Shown: one piece after another, positions 7,258 to 16,210 of the stretch
Numbering within the stretch: position 1 is the stretch's first letter
How the letters are laid out: each line of letters starts with the position of its first letter
Assembly (NCBI GenBank): GCA_943787375.1
Contig: CALSME010000001.1
Coordinates: 245,079-309,078 of the forward strand
Length of the DNA stretch: 64,000 bases
Source of the DNA: an uncultured Polaribacter sp.
Lineage (GTDB): Bacteria > Bacteroidota > Bacteroidia > Flavobacteriales > Flavobacteriaceae
Direction: 5' to 3'
Made by a program: the position numbers and the translations under genes
The notes under the pieces: model-generated
Seen by the model: only the letters and a program-made list of their open reading frames with translations
Databases searched by the model: none
What the model was told of the DNA's origin: nothing

Positions 7258-9447
7258 TTAGTTTGACTTTATAATTTTTTTCATAAAATACAGCTTCTCG
7301 TTGCTCGAGTTTATTTTTACAAAGTAAACGCCTGTTTTTAAGTTGGAAATATTTACAGCATTGTTAGTATTAATCTCCTCAGAGAACACTTTAACTCCAA
7401 GTACATTATAGATGTCGATGCGATTTAAATTAGAGATTGTAGTGTTTATAAAAAGGTTTTCTACAATTGGGTTTGGAGAAATTGTGATGTCAAGACTATT
7501 GGTTTCATTTTGAACATTTAAGCTGGTACTAAAAAAAGTGCTAGCAAAATTAAAGGCTTCTTTTCCAATTTTATCTCCGATAATTCGCCCTCTTATATCG
7601 TCTATTGGAGGGTGAATTCCGCCCCATATTCTTGATAGACTCGTTTGATCTGAAGCATCCCTGTAGGTGGCCCATTGCAAAGAGAAACTTTCCGTAGGTC
7701 CTTGTTCAAATACAAGGAAATCATTCTGAGCAACATCAAAGACACCGATACCTCCTGGAAAGAAAGCATCATTTGTAATTAAAGTCAACACTTCAGAAGC
7801 TGCTCTTGAAAAGGCAGAATGACCAGAAAGATATCCTGCAAAAGGTGGGGTGACAAAAGAGGGACGTTGATAAGGCCACCAACGGGTTCCTAAAATCCAA
7901 TCGACACCTGCAATATCCATCTCCGGATCGTTTATAAAATCAGGTCCTTTCCATGATTTCACTTTTATTTTTCCAAGATGTTGATTGTTGCTGCCTGCTA
8001 AGGCATCACCTTCCGAAATGACTGCTATTAAATCCTCTATTAATGGCAAACCGTGTGGATCGTAATTTGGCAACGTCATGTCTGAACTTTGTCCTTTAGA
8101 GGCCATGTATCTTATTGCAGAAACAGGACGTATATAATCATAATATCCTTTAACTCCCCAAATGTTAATCGCAACATCATGCATGGCACCGCTTAGCGTT
8201 AAATAGCTTTTTACATCCCATTCTAATGCCTGAAGTTCTCTTGAAGAGTTTCCAAAAGTTTTTTTGGAAAGCGGGTGATCACTCACATAGTTTAAAATCG
8301 TAAACCAATGCCCTGGAGGTGTTTCAGAGTCGGGGCCATCGGCCCAAAATTCAGCTAAAACTCTCGCATAATCAGCTCTTTTTACAAAGTTATCCTCATA
8401 TGCTTCATCAGTAATCGGATTTTTTTGATGCCCTTCGCCAATGTCTCCTCCATTTTCAAAGTTATAAAAGTTTTTGTATTCTTCAAAGGTTGATGGAAAA
8501 TCACTCATGGCAACATTCCCAATCGTATTTGGAGAAATATTGATGATTTCATCATCTGTAGGATCTAATTGTGCAGACCAAGAAATTACTAAAGAAAAAT
8601 GCCATTTGTAAGGATCTTCAATACCGTTTTCATTCGACTCTTGAATATAAACGGGTGCTCCAGGATTGTTATAGACAAACGAATCAAAATTATTGTTTAG
8701 AATTTCTAAATCTGTGTTTTGTAATGAAAAAGGAGTGACTTCTCCCCATTCTGGACTTAAAAATTCGGGCGTGTTTAAAGGAAAAGGATTTCCAGACTGA
8801 TCGATAAACACATCGAAAGCTAAAGGCTGCCATCTGTTTGGATCTATAGCATCATTGTTTTCATACAACTCCAATGCTAAGGGGTTGTTTACAGGCTCAT
8901 AAAATTGATTTTCATATGCGTTTTCTTCGTTTGCTCCATCTTGGAAACCAAAACCGATCATTTTACTGGCCATATAATTGCCAAGTGCGGCATACGAACC
9001 ATCGCTATAATCTAAAGAGGTGTTGTTTTTGTCATATCCTAAAGAAGCAAAAAATGTTTCTAAGGAGGCCAGGGTCTCCATCGCGTTTGGAGAATTAGCA
9101 AAACGATGCGTTAATAGTCTAAAAACAGCATAACTCATTATTTCTTTGCTAGCTTCATTTTTATCAATAGGAATTGCAATAGGAGTGTAGTCTGTGTAAT
9201 AACCGCCAAAAGTAGTCCCTAAAAAAACAGGCTGCGCTGCATTGTTGAAAATTGCCCATGCATCATACATTAGCACAGAGGAATGAAACAAGTTTCTAGC
9301 ATGTACGGTAGGACGCGCAAAATCTTTTCTTATGGCTTCTAAAAGTTGTTCATTCCATTCTCTAGCTACCGAATGCTGGGCATTTAATGTGGCTGGAATC
9401 ATCGCAGAGATTAAGAAGAAAAATAGTAAAAGGTACTTTTTAATCAT
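7258..9447 (-). CDS. Vanadium-dependent haloperoxidase-like PAP2 protein with T9SS sorting domain
   Basis: A 729-residue secreted protein. A signal peptide ends near residue 23 (LNA/Q). The PAP2/vanadium haloperoxidase active site is complete: K433 with R440-P441 (K-x6-RP), SGH at 541-543, and SR-x5-H at 605-612 followed by PPID. These residues hold vanadate in haloperoxidases or the phospho-histidine in PAP2 phosphatases. The length and the SGHSAFSRAA segment favour the haloperoxidase side, which oxidises halides with peroxide. Residues about 655-729 form a T9SS type A sorting domain (SPNPIVENLF...IYNVLGVKVF...LKTGVYFVKI). It is monocistronic. Halide oxidation versus phosphatase activity is not settled by sequence. 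Confidence 0.88.
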   Translation of the reverse strand: MIKKYLLLFFFLISAMIPATLNAQHSVAREWNEQLLEAIRKDFARPTVHARNLFHSSVLMYDAWAIFNNAAQPVFLGTTFGGYYTDYTPIAIPIDKNEASKEIMSYAVFRLLTHRFANSPNAMETLASLETFFASLGYDKNNTSLDYSDGSYAALGNYMASKMIGFGFQDGANEENAYENQFYEPVNNPLALELYENNDAIDPNRWQPLAFDVFIDQSGNPFPLNTPEFLSPEWGEVTPFSLQNTDLEILNNNFDSFVYNNPGAPVYIQESNENGIEDPYKWHFSLVISWSAQLDPTDDEIINISPNTIGNVAMSDFPSTFEEYKNFYNFENGGDIGEGHQKNPITDEAYEDNFVKRADYARVLAEFWADGPDSETPPGHWFTILNYVSDHPLSKKTFGNSSRELQALEWDVKSYLTLSGAMHDVAINIWGVKGYYDYIRPVSAIRYMASKGQSSDMTLPNYDPHGLPLIEDLIAVISEGDALAGSNNQHLGKIKVKSWKGPDFINDPEMDIAGVDWILGTRWWPYQRPSFVTPPFAGYLSGHSAFSRAASEVLTLITNDAFFPGGIGVFDVAQNDFLVFEQGPTESFSLQWATYRDASDQTSLSRIWGGIHPPIDDIRGRIIGDKIGKEAFNFASTFFSTSLNVQNETNSLDITISPNPIVENLFINTTISNLNRIDIYNVLGVKVFSEEINTNNAVNISNLKTGVYFVKINSSNEKLYFMKKIIKSN

Positions 9448-9752
9448 TTTTTAAAATCTGTTGTAAAATTATCAAATAAACTGAACAATCAAAGAAGAAC
9501 TATCAATACTTTCAATTTTACAGGAGAGAAACTTGGGCAGATAAATAAGTCCCAGTATTTCATATAGTTTTATAAATTAGAAAAGTGCTTCTCAATTGTT
9601 TTTTGTGATGTACTTCGGTAAATCAGTAAAAAATATTATCTTTGCTTTCTAAGAAAGAATACACGACTCCTTTAAATTTGTTCGATATTTAAATCATAAG
9701 TAAAGTATTTTATCTTTAACATATCAATCTTTAAAAAACATTTATTTAGTTA
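9448..9752. other. Intergenic region with a + strand promoter box
   Basis: These 305 bases separate divergent genes. A TATCTTTG box (9637-9644) matches the Bacteroidota -7 consensus and lies 109 bases before the cold-shock gene at 9753, implying a long 5' leader. Just after it is the palindrome CTTTCTAAGAAAG. A weaker TATCTTTA lies near 9710. I see no coding potential here. Confidence 0.5.
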
Positions 9753-10205
9753 ATGGCAAAATCGCAACAGACATTTAGTAAGAGTGAAAAGGAAAAAAAA
9801 CGTTTAAAAAAGCGTCAGGATAAGCAAAAGAAAATGGACGCTAGGAAAGCGGAAAGGGAAGAAAATGGGTCAACAGGTATCCAGTTTGCTTATGTTGATC
9901 ATAATGGTAATTTAACCGATACGCCACCGGATCCAGATTTAAAAGTAGAAATAGAATTAGAAGATATCGCTGTTTCAGTTCCTAAAAAAGAAGAATTACC
10001 AGAAGAAGATCCTGTAAGAAAAGGAAAAGTTTCTTTCTTTGATTCTTCTAAAGGTTTTGGTTTTATCATCGATTCTATGAACAATGAAAAATATTTTACA
10101 CACGTAAGTGGCTTAATAGACACTATTGTAGAAAACGACAAAGTATCTTTCGAATTGGAAAGAGGAATGCGAGGAATGAATGCAGTAAAAGTTACTAAAA
10201 TATAA
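9753..10205 (+). CDS. Cold-shock-domain protein with Lys-rich N-terminal extension
   Basis: A 150-residue protein. Residues 1-40 are a strongly basic, Lys-rich helix, 41-85 an acidic linker, and 88-150 a cold-shock (OB-fold) domain with RNP1-like KGFGFI (100-105) and RNP2-like YFTHV (114-118). It should bind single-stranded RNA or DNA, and the basic tail may add affinity. The last 60 residues closely resemble the 63-residue cold-shock protein at 11444. A terminator follows. The long leader upstream could allow temperature-dependent translation, but that is an inference. Confidence 0.9.
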   Translation: MAKSQQTFSKSEKEKKRLKKRQDKQKKMDARKAEREENGSTGIQFAYVDHNGNLTDTPPDPDLKVEIELEDIAVSVPKKEELPEEDPVRKGKVSFFDSSKGFGFIIDSMNNEKYFTHVSGLIDTIVENDKVSFELERGMRGMNAVKVTKI

Positions 10206-10225
10206 TTTTCAGCATATTTATAAAT

Positions 10226-10254
10226 AAAACTCTACCATTGGTAGAGTTTTTTTT
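10226..10254 (+). terminator. Rho-independent terminator after cold-shock gene
   Basis: A hairpin with arms AAAACTCTACC and GGTAGAGTTTT closes directly on a T-run, 20 bases after the stop of the cold-shock gene. Confidence 0.85.
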
Positions 10255-10340
10255 ATGCTTTTTTTTTACTCCAATTGGAATAGGACTCTCAAATGTTTAT
10301 TCAAATTAAATGGTTAATTTCGCCAGCCTAAAACAATATT

Positions 10341-11234
10341 TTGAAACGGAATAAAAATAAAATATTAATAATACTCGCTTTTTTCTCTATTTATGGAATC
10401 TGGGGTTCTACTTATTTGCTAAATAAAATAGCAGTCAATGAAATCCCTGCTTTTTCCTTAGCTGCTTTGCGTTTTTTAATCGCTGGAGTTTTAATTCTGC
10501 TGATTGCAAAAATTTTAAAAAAACCTTTACATATCTCAAAAAAACAATTTTTAAATGCCACGATTGCTGGATTTCTTTTTCTAGTATACGGAAACGGTGT
10601 TTTCGTATGGGCTTTAAATTATATCGATAGTAGTTTTGCAGCACTGTTGGCTTCTACACAACCTTTGTTTGTATTGATCTTAATGCGTTTGATTGATGGT
10701 AAAAAAATGCAAGTAAAGTCCATTGTTGGAGTTGTTTTAGGCATCATAGGAATGTATTTGTTGGTCAGTCAACAAGGAATATCAGCAAAAGAGGGGAGTC
10801 TTTTGGCTATTTTTGTGATGTTTACTTGTGTATTTAGTTGGAGTTACGGGAGTATTTTTGTGTCTAAAGCCGATTTACCCAAAAACTTTTTTGTGAGTAC
10901 TGGATATCAAATGATGAGTGCTGGAGTATTGCTATTAACCATAAGTCTTGGATTGCAAGAGAGTTGGCTATTGCCAGCAGATTGGAGCTTTGAGGCGCAA
11001 TTGTCTGTTGTTGGATTGATTTTATTTGGTGGAATTGTTGCATTTACTTCTTTTAATTTTCTGTTAAAAAATGTTTCCCCAGAAAAAGTTGCCACTTCTG
11101 CCTATGTAAACCCAATCGTAGCAATGATTTTAGGGTGGTATGTTTTGAACGAGCAACTATCAACCCAGTCAATTATTGCATCTGTTGTATTATTGACAGG
11201 GGTCTATTTTATAACTTCTCGCAAGCGTTTATAG
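10341..11234 (+). CDS. EamA/DMT superfamily transporter
   Basis: A 297-residue inner-membrane protein with ten hydrophobic segments forming two EamA repeats. The opening IYGIWGSTYLLNKIAVNEIPAFSLAALRF block is typical of the drug/metabolite transporter superfamily, and the second repeat contains SPEKVATSAYVNPIVAMILGW. It probably exports a metabolite or amino acid; the substrate is unknown. The start appears to be TTG at 10341, because no ATG lies between it and the first membrane segment. It sits between two cold-shock genes but has terminators or AT-rich spacers on both sides. Confidence 0.9.
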   Translation: MKRNKNKILIILAFFSIYGIWGSTYLLNKIAVNEIPAFSLAALRFLIAGVLILLIAKILKKPLHISKKQFLNATIAGFLFLVYGNGVFVWALNYIDSSFAALLASTQPLFVLILMRLIDGKKMQVKSIVGVVLGIIGMYLLVSQQGISAKEGSLLAIFVMFTCVFSWSYGSIFVSKADLPKNFFVSTGYQMMSAGVLLLTISLGLQESWLLPADWSFEAQLSVVGLILFGGIVAFTSFNFLLKNVSPEKVATSAYVNPIVAMILGWYVLNEQLSTQSIIASVVLLTGVYFITSRKRL

Positions 11235-11409
11235 GTTTCGATTCTCTTTAGGAATTCTTTTAAGAGTGTTAAAAGAAAATAGGGGAGGTAAATTCCTAAA
11301 ACAGCAGGGTCAAATAGTAAAATTAATATTTTATATAGCCTTTTTTATAGAAAAAAAAGAAAAATAAAAAATAAAAAGTTAAAAAAGGGCTTCGTGTTAA
11401 AATATGTTA

Positions 11410-11417
11410 TACATTTG
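11410..11417 (+). promoter_or_regulatory. Bacteroidota-type -7 box (TACATTTG) before csp gene
   Basis: TACATTTG fits TAnnTTTG and lies 26 bases before the ATG at 11444. The upstream stretch (11341-11390) is extremely A-rich, as UP-like regions of strongly expressed flavobacterial genes often are. The rest of 11235-11443 holds no gene. Confidence 0.5.
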
Positions 11418-11443
11418 TGGCTTAATAATTTAATTATAATATA

Positions 11444-11635
11444 ATGAACAAAGGAACCGTAAAGTTTTTCAATGAATCTAAAGGATTTGGATTTATCACT
11501 GAAGAAGGAGTTGAAAAAGATCATTTCGTACACATTTCTGGATTAATCGATGAGATTAATGAAGGAGATCAAGTAGAATTTGATTTACAAGAAGGAAACA
11601 AAGGATTAAATGCAGTTAACGTAAAAGTTATCTAA
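11444..11635 (+). CDS. Cold-shock protein, CspA family
   Basis: A 63-residue single OB-fold cold-shock protein. MNKGTVKFFNESKGFGFI carries RNP1, and DHFVHISGL carries RNP2. It binds single-stranded nucleic acids and acts as an RNA chaperone. The length is normal for the Bacteroidota branch. It has its own promoter box and terminator, so it is monocistronic, and it lies next to a DEAD-box helicase, a common functional partner in cold adaptation. Confidence 0.95.
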   Translation: MNKGTVKFFNESKGFGFITEEGVEKDHFVHISGLIDEINEGDQVEFDLQEGNKGLNAVNVKVI

Positions 11636-11654
11636 ATATATACTTAAAGTTTTT

Positions 11655-11688
11655 AAAAAGACCCATCATTATTGATGGGTCTTTTTTA
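11655..11688 (+). terminator. Rho-independent terminator of csp gene
   Basis: AAAAAGACCCATC and GATGGGTCTTTTTT arms around an ATTATT loop, starting 20 bases after the stop codon. Confidence 0.88.
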
Positions 11689-11746
11689 TTTCCGTTATTT
11701 TAGAATAATATATCATTCCGCACACTTTTCTCTTTAAAAGTGTAAC

Positions 11747-11754
11747 TATCTTTG
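11747..11754 (+). promoter_or_regulatory. Bacteroidota-type -7 box (TATCTTTG) deciding the helicase start
   Basis: TATCTTTG matches the consensus and lies 15 bases before the ATG at 11770. It overlaps an in-frame TTG at 11752, so that TTG cannot be the start of a transcript made from this promoter. Confidence 0.55.
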
Positions 11755-11769
11755 CTTAAAACACTTTTT

Positions 11770-13110
11770 ATGTCAAACCGTTTTTCCGATCTAGGAATTA
11801 ACTCAGAAATTCAACAAAGCCTTTCAGCGCTTCAGATATCCGTACCTTCAGGTATTCAAGAAAAAGTAATTCCAGTAATCTTATCTCAAACAGAAGATGT
11901 TGTTGCATTGGCAAAAACAGGAAGTGGGAAAACGGCTGCTTTTGGTTTGCCATTACTACAATTAATAGATACAACAAAAGATAGCATTCAAGCTATTGTT
12001 TTGGCTCCAACAAGAGAATTAGGTCAGCAAATACATCATAACTTAGCGTCTTTTGCTGTAAATAGTCCAGAGATCTCCATTGCTGTCATTTGTGGTGGAA
12101 TCCCAATTAAACCTCAAATAGAACGTTTAAAAAAGACCACACATATTGTGGTTGCAACCCCTGGTCGTTTGGCTGATTTAGTGAAACGTGACGCCATTAA
12201 CATTAAAGACATTTCTCATTTTATCTTAGATGAAGCAGATGAAATGGTTAGCGCATTGAAAGAAGGACTGGATAGCATTATTAAGGAAATTCCTAAGAAA
12301 AGAAGAACACTTTTATTTACAGCAACAATGCCAGGTGCTATTAAGCAGTTGATCAATAACTACATGTCCGATAACGTTATTGAGATAGCGGCAGATATGG
12401 ACACAGCCGGACATCAAGGCATCGACCATCAATATGTTGTTGTAGCACCTATTGAGAAATTGGAGGTTTTATTGCATTTCCTAAATTCGAAAGAAGGTCA
12501 AAGAGGGATTATTTTTTGTAAAACAAAAGCAGCTGTAAATAAGTTGGCCAAAAATTTAGCGATTAACAAATTTTCTTCTGGAGCGATTCATGGAAGTTTG
12601 ACACAGGGAATTCGTGATCGTATCATGGGACAATTTCGAGAGGGGCATATTGATATTTTAGTAGCAACCGATTTGGCGGCTCGTGGAATCGATGTAAAAG
12701 AAATTGCTTATGTAGTCAATTACCATTTACCAGATACCTATGGTGCGTATGTGCATCGAAGTGGACGTACCGCCAGAGCAGGAGCAAAGGGACTTTCTTT
12801 AACAATCATACAGCAAGATGAAACTCCAGATATTACCGATTTTGAAAAAGAATTAGGCATTATTTTTCATACATTTCAAAAAGCAGATGCGAAAAGTATT
12901 GAAGAAAATAATGGATTGTTATGGGCTAAGAAAATATTTAAGACCAAACCCAATAAAACCATTTCAGAAGAATTTAGAAAAAAAGTGAGAACGGTCTTTC
13001 ATCATTTAACAAAGGAAGAGTTGATAGAGAAAGTGTTGGCAAATTATTTGACACAAACAACTATAAGTATGCCAAAAACTGAAACTGTTAAAAAGAAAAA
13101 GAAGCACTAG
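11770..13110 (+). CDS. DEAD-box RNA helicase with basic C-terminal tail
   Basis: A 446-residue helicase. Motif I AKTGSGKT is at 48-55, DEAD at 154-157, then TATMP, ATDLAARGID and HRSGRTARAG. After the helicase core a roughly 90-residue extension ends in KKKKKH, likely an RNA-contacting tail. The start is set at ATG 11770 because the -7 box overlaps the upstream TTG at 11752. It is followed 12 bases later by the zinc-ribbon SDR gene and then by a second helicase, all on +, so the three are probably co-transcribed. A role in ribosome assembly or cold-shock RNA remodelling is inferred. Confidence 0.94.
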   Translation: MSNRFSDLGINSEIQQSLSALQISVPSGIQEKVIPVILSQTEDVVALAKTGSGKTAAFGLPLLQLIDTTKDSIQAIVLAPTRELGQQIHHNLASFAVNSPEISIAVICGGIPIKPQIERLKKTTHIVVATPGRLADLVKRDAINIKDISHFILDEADEMVSALKEGLDSIIKEIPKKRRTLLFTATMPGAIKQLINNYMSDNVIEIAADMDTAGHQGIDHQYVVVAPIEKLEVLLHFLNSKEGQRGIIFCKTKAAVNKLAKNLAINKFSSGAIHGSLTQGIRDRIMGQFREGHIDILVATDLAARGIDVKEIAYVVNYHLPDTYGAYVHRSGRTARAGAKGLSLTIIQQDETPDITDFEKELGIIFHTFQKADAKSIEENNGLLWAKKIFKTKPNKTISEEFRKKVRTVFHHLTKEELIEKVLANYLTQTTISMPKTETVKKKKKH

Positions 13111-13122
13111 TTTCTATTGCAT

Positions 13123-14658
13123 ATGAGTGATAAAATTAATAATCGAGAGATTGACCAATGTATCAATACGATAGCGCAGTTATTATCGGATACCAATCAA
13201 CTATTCGAATTGCCCGAAGCACAAAGAGTCGCACTGTTTAAAGTAGCAGGTGAATTGTCAAGGCCAAATCGTGATGAGTTTCAGCGTCGTAGAAAAGATG
13301 CTAAAAAGGCGGCAAAACGCAAAATGATTGCGAAGGATATTCATGCTAGAAAGTCAACAGGAATTCGTTCTGCTCGTGAAGCAGCTTTGTTTGTAGCCCC
13401 CAAATTATTAGCAGCAGCAAGTCTTTTAGAAGATACACCAGAATTAGAATCACCAAGAAACTGCTATGTTTGTAAAACAGTATTTACCAAATTGCATCAT
13501 TTTTATGATACAATGTGTACTTCATGTGGTGATTTAAATTATGCAAAACGGTATCAAACGACCGATTTACAAAATCAGGTTGCGGTGATTACCGGTTCGC
13601 GATTGAAAATAGGATATCATATTACATTGATGTTATTACGTTCAGGAGCAACTGTAGTTGCTACTACTCGTTTTCCTGCAGATTCTGCTATTCGTTTTTC
13701 AAAGGAAGAAGATTATAAGGACTGGAGTGATCGTTTGCACATTCATGGGTTGGATTTGAGACATATTCCTAGTGTAGAAATTTTCTGTAATTATATAGAA
13801 CAGAAGTACAATCGTTTGGATATCTTAATTAATAACGCTGCTCAGACAGTTAGAAGACCCTCTGGTTTTTATTTCCATTTGATGGAAAATGAAAAATTAG
13901 CAATATCAGAATTACCAAAATTAGCACAAGCATTACTTGTCAATCATTCAGAATGTTTGCAAGAAATTGCTGATTTGAGTGTGGGTACTTCTAAAACAAG
14001 TGAAAATAATGTATTGCCTGTTACTTGGCATGGACCTGAACCAGGTATCGGCTTGAGAAATTCTGCAGCACTGTCTCAGATTCCTTATAGTTTTGACAAT
14101 TCACTACAAACGGCAGAAGTATTTCCCGAAGGAAAGTTAGATGCTGATTTACAGCAGGTAGATTTAAGAAAAACCAATAGTTGGCGTTTGAAATTAGGAG
14201 AAATTGAAACTACGGAAATGGTGGAAGTACAGCTAGTCAATGCAGTTGCTCCTTTTGTGTTGTGCAATCGGTTGTCTAATTTGATGATGAAAGAGAATAC
14301 AGGAATGAAACACATTATCAATGTTTCTGCAATGGAGGGTAAGTTTCATCGTTTTAAAAAAGTAGACCGTCATCCACATACAAACATGGCCAAAGCGGCT
14401 TTAAATATGCTAACGCACACCTCGTCAGCAACCTTTGCAAAAAAAGGAATTTATATGAATGCTGTTGATACGGGTTGGGTAACGGATGAAGATCCTGCCG
14501 AATTGTCTAAAAAGAAAGTAGAAATACATGATTTTCAGCCTCCTTTAGATATTGTAGATGGTGCAGCAAGGGTAATGGATCCATTAATTGATGGTATTAA
14601 TACAGGCAAACACTGGTCTGGGAAATTTTTAAAAGATTACTTTCCGATAGATTGGTAG
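13123..14658 (+). CDS. Zinc-ribbon protein fused to an SDR-fold domain
   Basis: A 511-residue protein. Residues 1-110 are helical and rich in Lys/Arg ([13 protein letters not shown]). A four-cysteine zinc ribbon follows: CYVC (114-117) and CTSC (132-135). An SDR Rossmann domain starts near 150 with TGSRLKIG (157-164) and has NNAA at 237-240. The catalytic Ser is kept (402, NVSAMEG), but the Tyr of the YxxxK pair is replaced: Thr420 stands four before Lys424 (HTNMAK). Ordinary oxidoreductase activity is therefore doubtful. The basic and zinc-binding N-terminus and the flanking RNA helicase genes suggest an RNA-linked role (inference). The start is ATG 13123 rather than TTG 13117. Confidence 0.8.
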   Translation: MSDKINNREIDQCINTIAQLLSDTNQLFELPEAQRVALFKVAGELSRPNRDEFQRRRKDAKKAAKRKMIAKDIHARKSTGIRSAREAALFVAPKLLAAASLLEDTPELESPRNCYVCKTVFTKLHHFYDTMCTSCGDLNYAKRYQTTDLQNQVAVITGSRLKIGYHITLMLLRSGATVVATTRFPADSAIRFSKEEDYKDWSDRLHIHGLDLRHIPSVEIFCNYIEQKYNRLDILINNAAQTVRRPSGFYFHLMENEKLAISELPKLAQALLVNHSECLQEIADLSVGTSKTSENNVLPVTWHGPEPGIGLRNSAALSQIPYSFDNSLQTAEVFPEGKLDADLQQVDLRKTNSWRLKLGEIETTEMVEVQLVNAVAPFVLCNRLSNLMMKENTGMKHIINVSAMEGKFHRFKKVDRHPHTNMAKAALNMLTHTSSATFAKKGIYMNAVDTGWVTDEDPAELSKKKVEIHDFQPPLDIVDGAARVMDPLIDGINTGKHWSGKFLKDYFPIDW

Positions 14659-14721
14659 TGAAAGGGAAGGTGAATAGTGAGTAGTGAATCGAAAAAAGTA
14701 GCAACAGGATAAAAGTAATAT

Positions 14722-16035
14722 ATGGCAAATACAATAAAAGAGCAACAAGATATTTTAGCAAAATTAAACATTCGTGCATTGAATCCGATGCAAGAGGAAG
14801 CAATTTCTGCAATTGCATCAAATACCAATACGATATTACTTTCTCCAACAGGAACTGGAAAGACACTGGCTTTTTTATTGCCAGTTATTGAAACACTAGA
14901 TCCAAATTCAAGTGAGGTACAGGCATTGATATTAGTGCCTTCACGAGAGTTGGCAATACAGATTGAGCAGGTGGTTCGTAATATGGGATCTGGCTTTAAG
15001 GTAAATGCAGTATATGGTGGGAGACCCATGTCTAAAGATAAAATTGAATTGAAACATGTACCCGCTATTTTAATTGGTACACCTGGTAGAATTGCAGATC
15101 ATTTTGCAAATGAACGTTTCTCTAAAACCCATATTAAAACCTTAATTTTAGATGAATTTGACAAATCTTTAGAAGTAGGTTTTGAATATGAAATGAGGGG
15201 GATTATTAATCAATTAACTACTTTAAATAAGCGTATACTAACTTCTGCAACACAGGGGATTGAGATTCCAGAATTTGTGAAATTAGATAGAGCAAAAACC
15301 ATTAGCTATTTAAAGAAAAAAGCGGTTTCTAAATTGGAAGTTAAAACGGTAGTTGCTACTGCTAAAAATAAATCCGAAACCTTGGTGGATTTAATCTTGC
15401 ACTTAGGAAATCAGCCCGGTATTATTTTTTGTAATTTAAAAGACAGCATCAACAAAGTAAGTGCGTTTTTAGATAAAAATAAAATATCACACAGTTGTTT
15501 TTCTGGCGGAATGGAACAAAGAGATCGAGAACGCTCTTTGATTAAATTTAGAAATGGAACCAGTCAAATTTTGATTGCAACGGATTTAGCGGCTAGAGGG
15601 ATTGATATTCCTGAATTGAAATTTATCATTCATTACGAACTTCCTAAGGCTGCAGAAGAATTTACTCACAGAAATGGTAGAACTGCTAGAGTTGATGCAA
15701 AAGGGACTGCGTATGTGTTGAAATGGGAAAAGGAAAACTTACCTGATTTTATTAAGAAATCGAAGATTGAAGATATTTCTAAAAGAGCTCCTCGCAAACC
15801 TCAGTATTGGGAAACCTTGTTTATTTCTGGTGGTAGAAAAGATAAAATATCGAAAGGAGATATTGCTGGACTCTTTTTTAAACAAGGAAATATTACAAAA
15901 GATCAATTAGGAAATATCGAATTAAAACAAGATTGTGCGTTTGTTGCAGTTCCTTTAACAATTGCCAATGATTTGATTGAAAAATTAAATAATACACGCT
16001 TGAAAAAGAAAAAAGTACGTGTAACGTTAACATAA
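14722..16035 (+). CDS. DbpA-like DEAD-box helicase with DEFD motif II and C-terminal RNA-binding domain
   Basis: A 437-residue helicase: motif I SPTGTGKT (41-48), PSREL, TPGR, motif II DEFD (144-147) instead of DEAD, SAT, ATDLAARGID and motif VI HRNGRTAR. Residues about 365-437 form the DbpA RRM-like domain (LFISGGRKDKISKGDIAGLF...GNIELKQDCAFVAVP), which in E. coli DbpA binds hairpin 92 of 23S rRNA. A role in large-subunit ribosome assembly is therefore likely. The two catalytic acidic residues of motif II remain, so ATPase activity is plausible. It lies 63 bases behind the zinc-ribbon SDR gene, and a terminator follows. Confidence 0.92.
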   Translation: MANTIKEQQDILAKLNIRALNPMQEEAISAIASNTNTILLSPTGTGKTLAFLLPVIETLDPNSSEVQALILVPSRELAIQIEQVVRNMGSGFKVNAVYGGRPMSKDKIELKHVPAILIGTPGRIADHFANERFSKTHIKTLILDEFDKSLEVGFEYEMRGIINQLTTLNKRILTSATQGIEIPEFVKLDRAKTISYLKKKAVSKLEVKTVVATAKNKSETLVDLILHLGNQPGIIFCNLKDSINKVSAFLDKNKISHSCFSGGMEQRDRERSLIKFRNGTSQILIATDLAARGIDIPELKFIIHYELPKAAEEFTHRNGRTARVDAKGTAYVLKWEKENLPDFIKKSKIEDISKRAPRKPQYWETLFISGGRKDKISKGDIAGLFFKQGNITKDQLGNIELKQDCAFVAVPLTIANDLIEKLNNTRLKKKKVRVTLT

Positions 16036-16060
16036 CTTCTTTTACAATCGAATGCTTATA

Positions 16061-16095
16061 AATGACCGCACAAGTTTTGATGCGGTCATTTTATT
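16061..16095 (+). terminator. Rho-independent terminator after the helicase/SDR/helicase run
   Basis: AATGACCGCA and TGCGGTCATT arms separated by a 10-base loop and followed by TTATTTTT, 25 bases after the stop of the DbpA-like gene. Confidence 0.8.
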
Positions 16096-16210
16096 TTTAA
16101 TACGTATAAATTTTTTATTAAAACAAATCTGATTTGTATTAAAGTTTGTGCTGTGGTAGACTAAAATATATAATTTTTGTTTACAAAGTATAGAGAAGGT
16201 TTACCTACTT

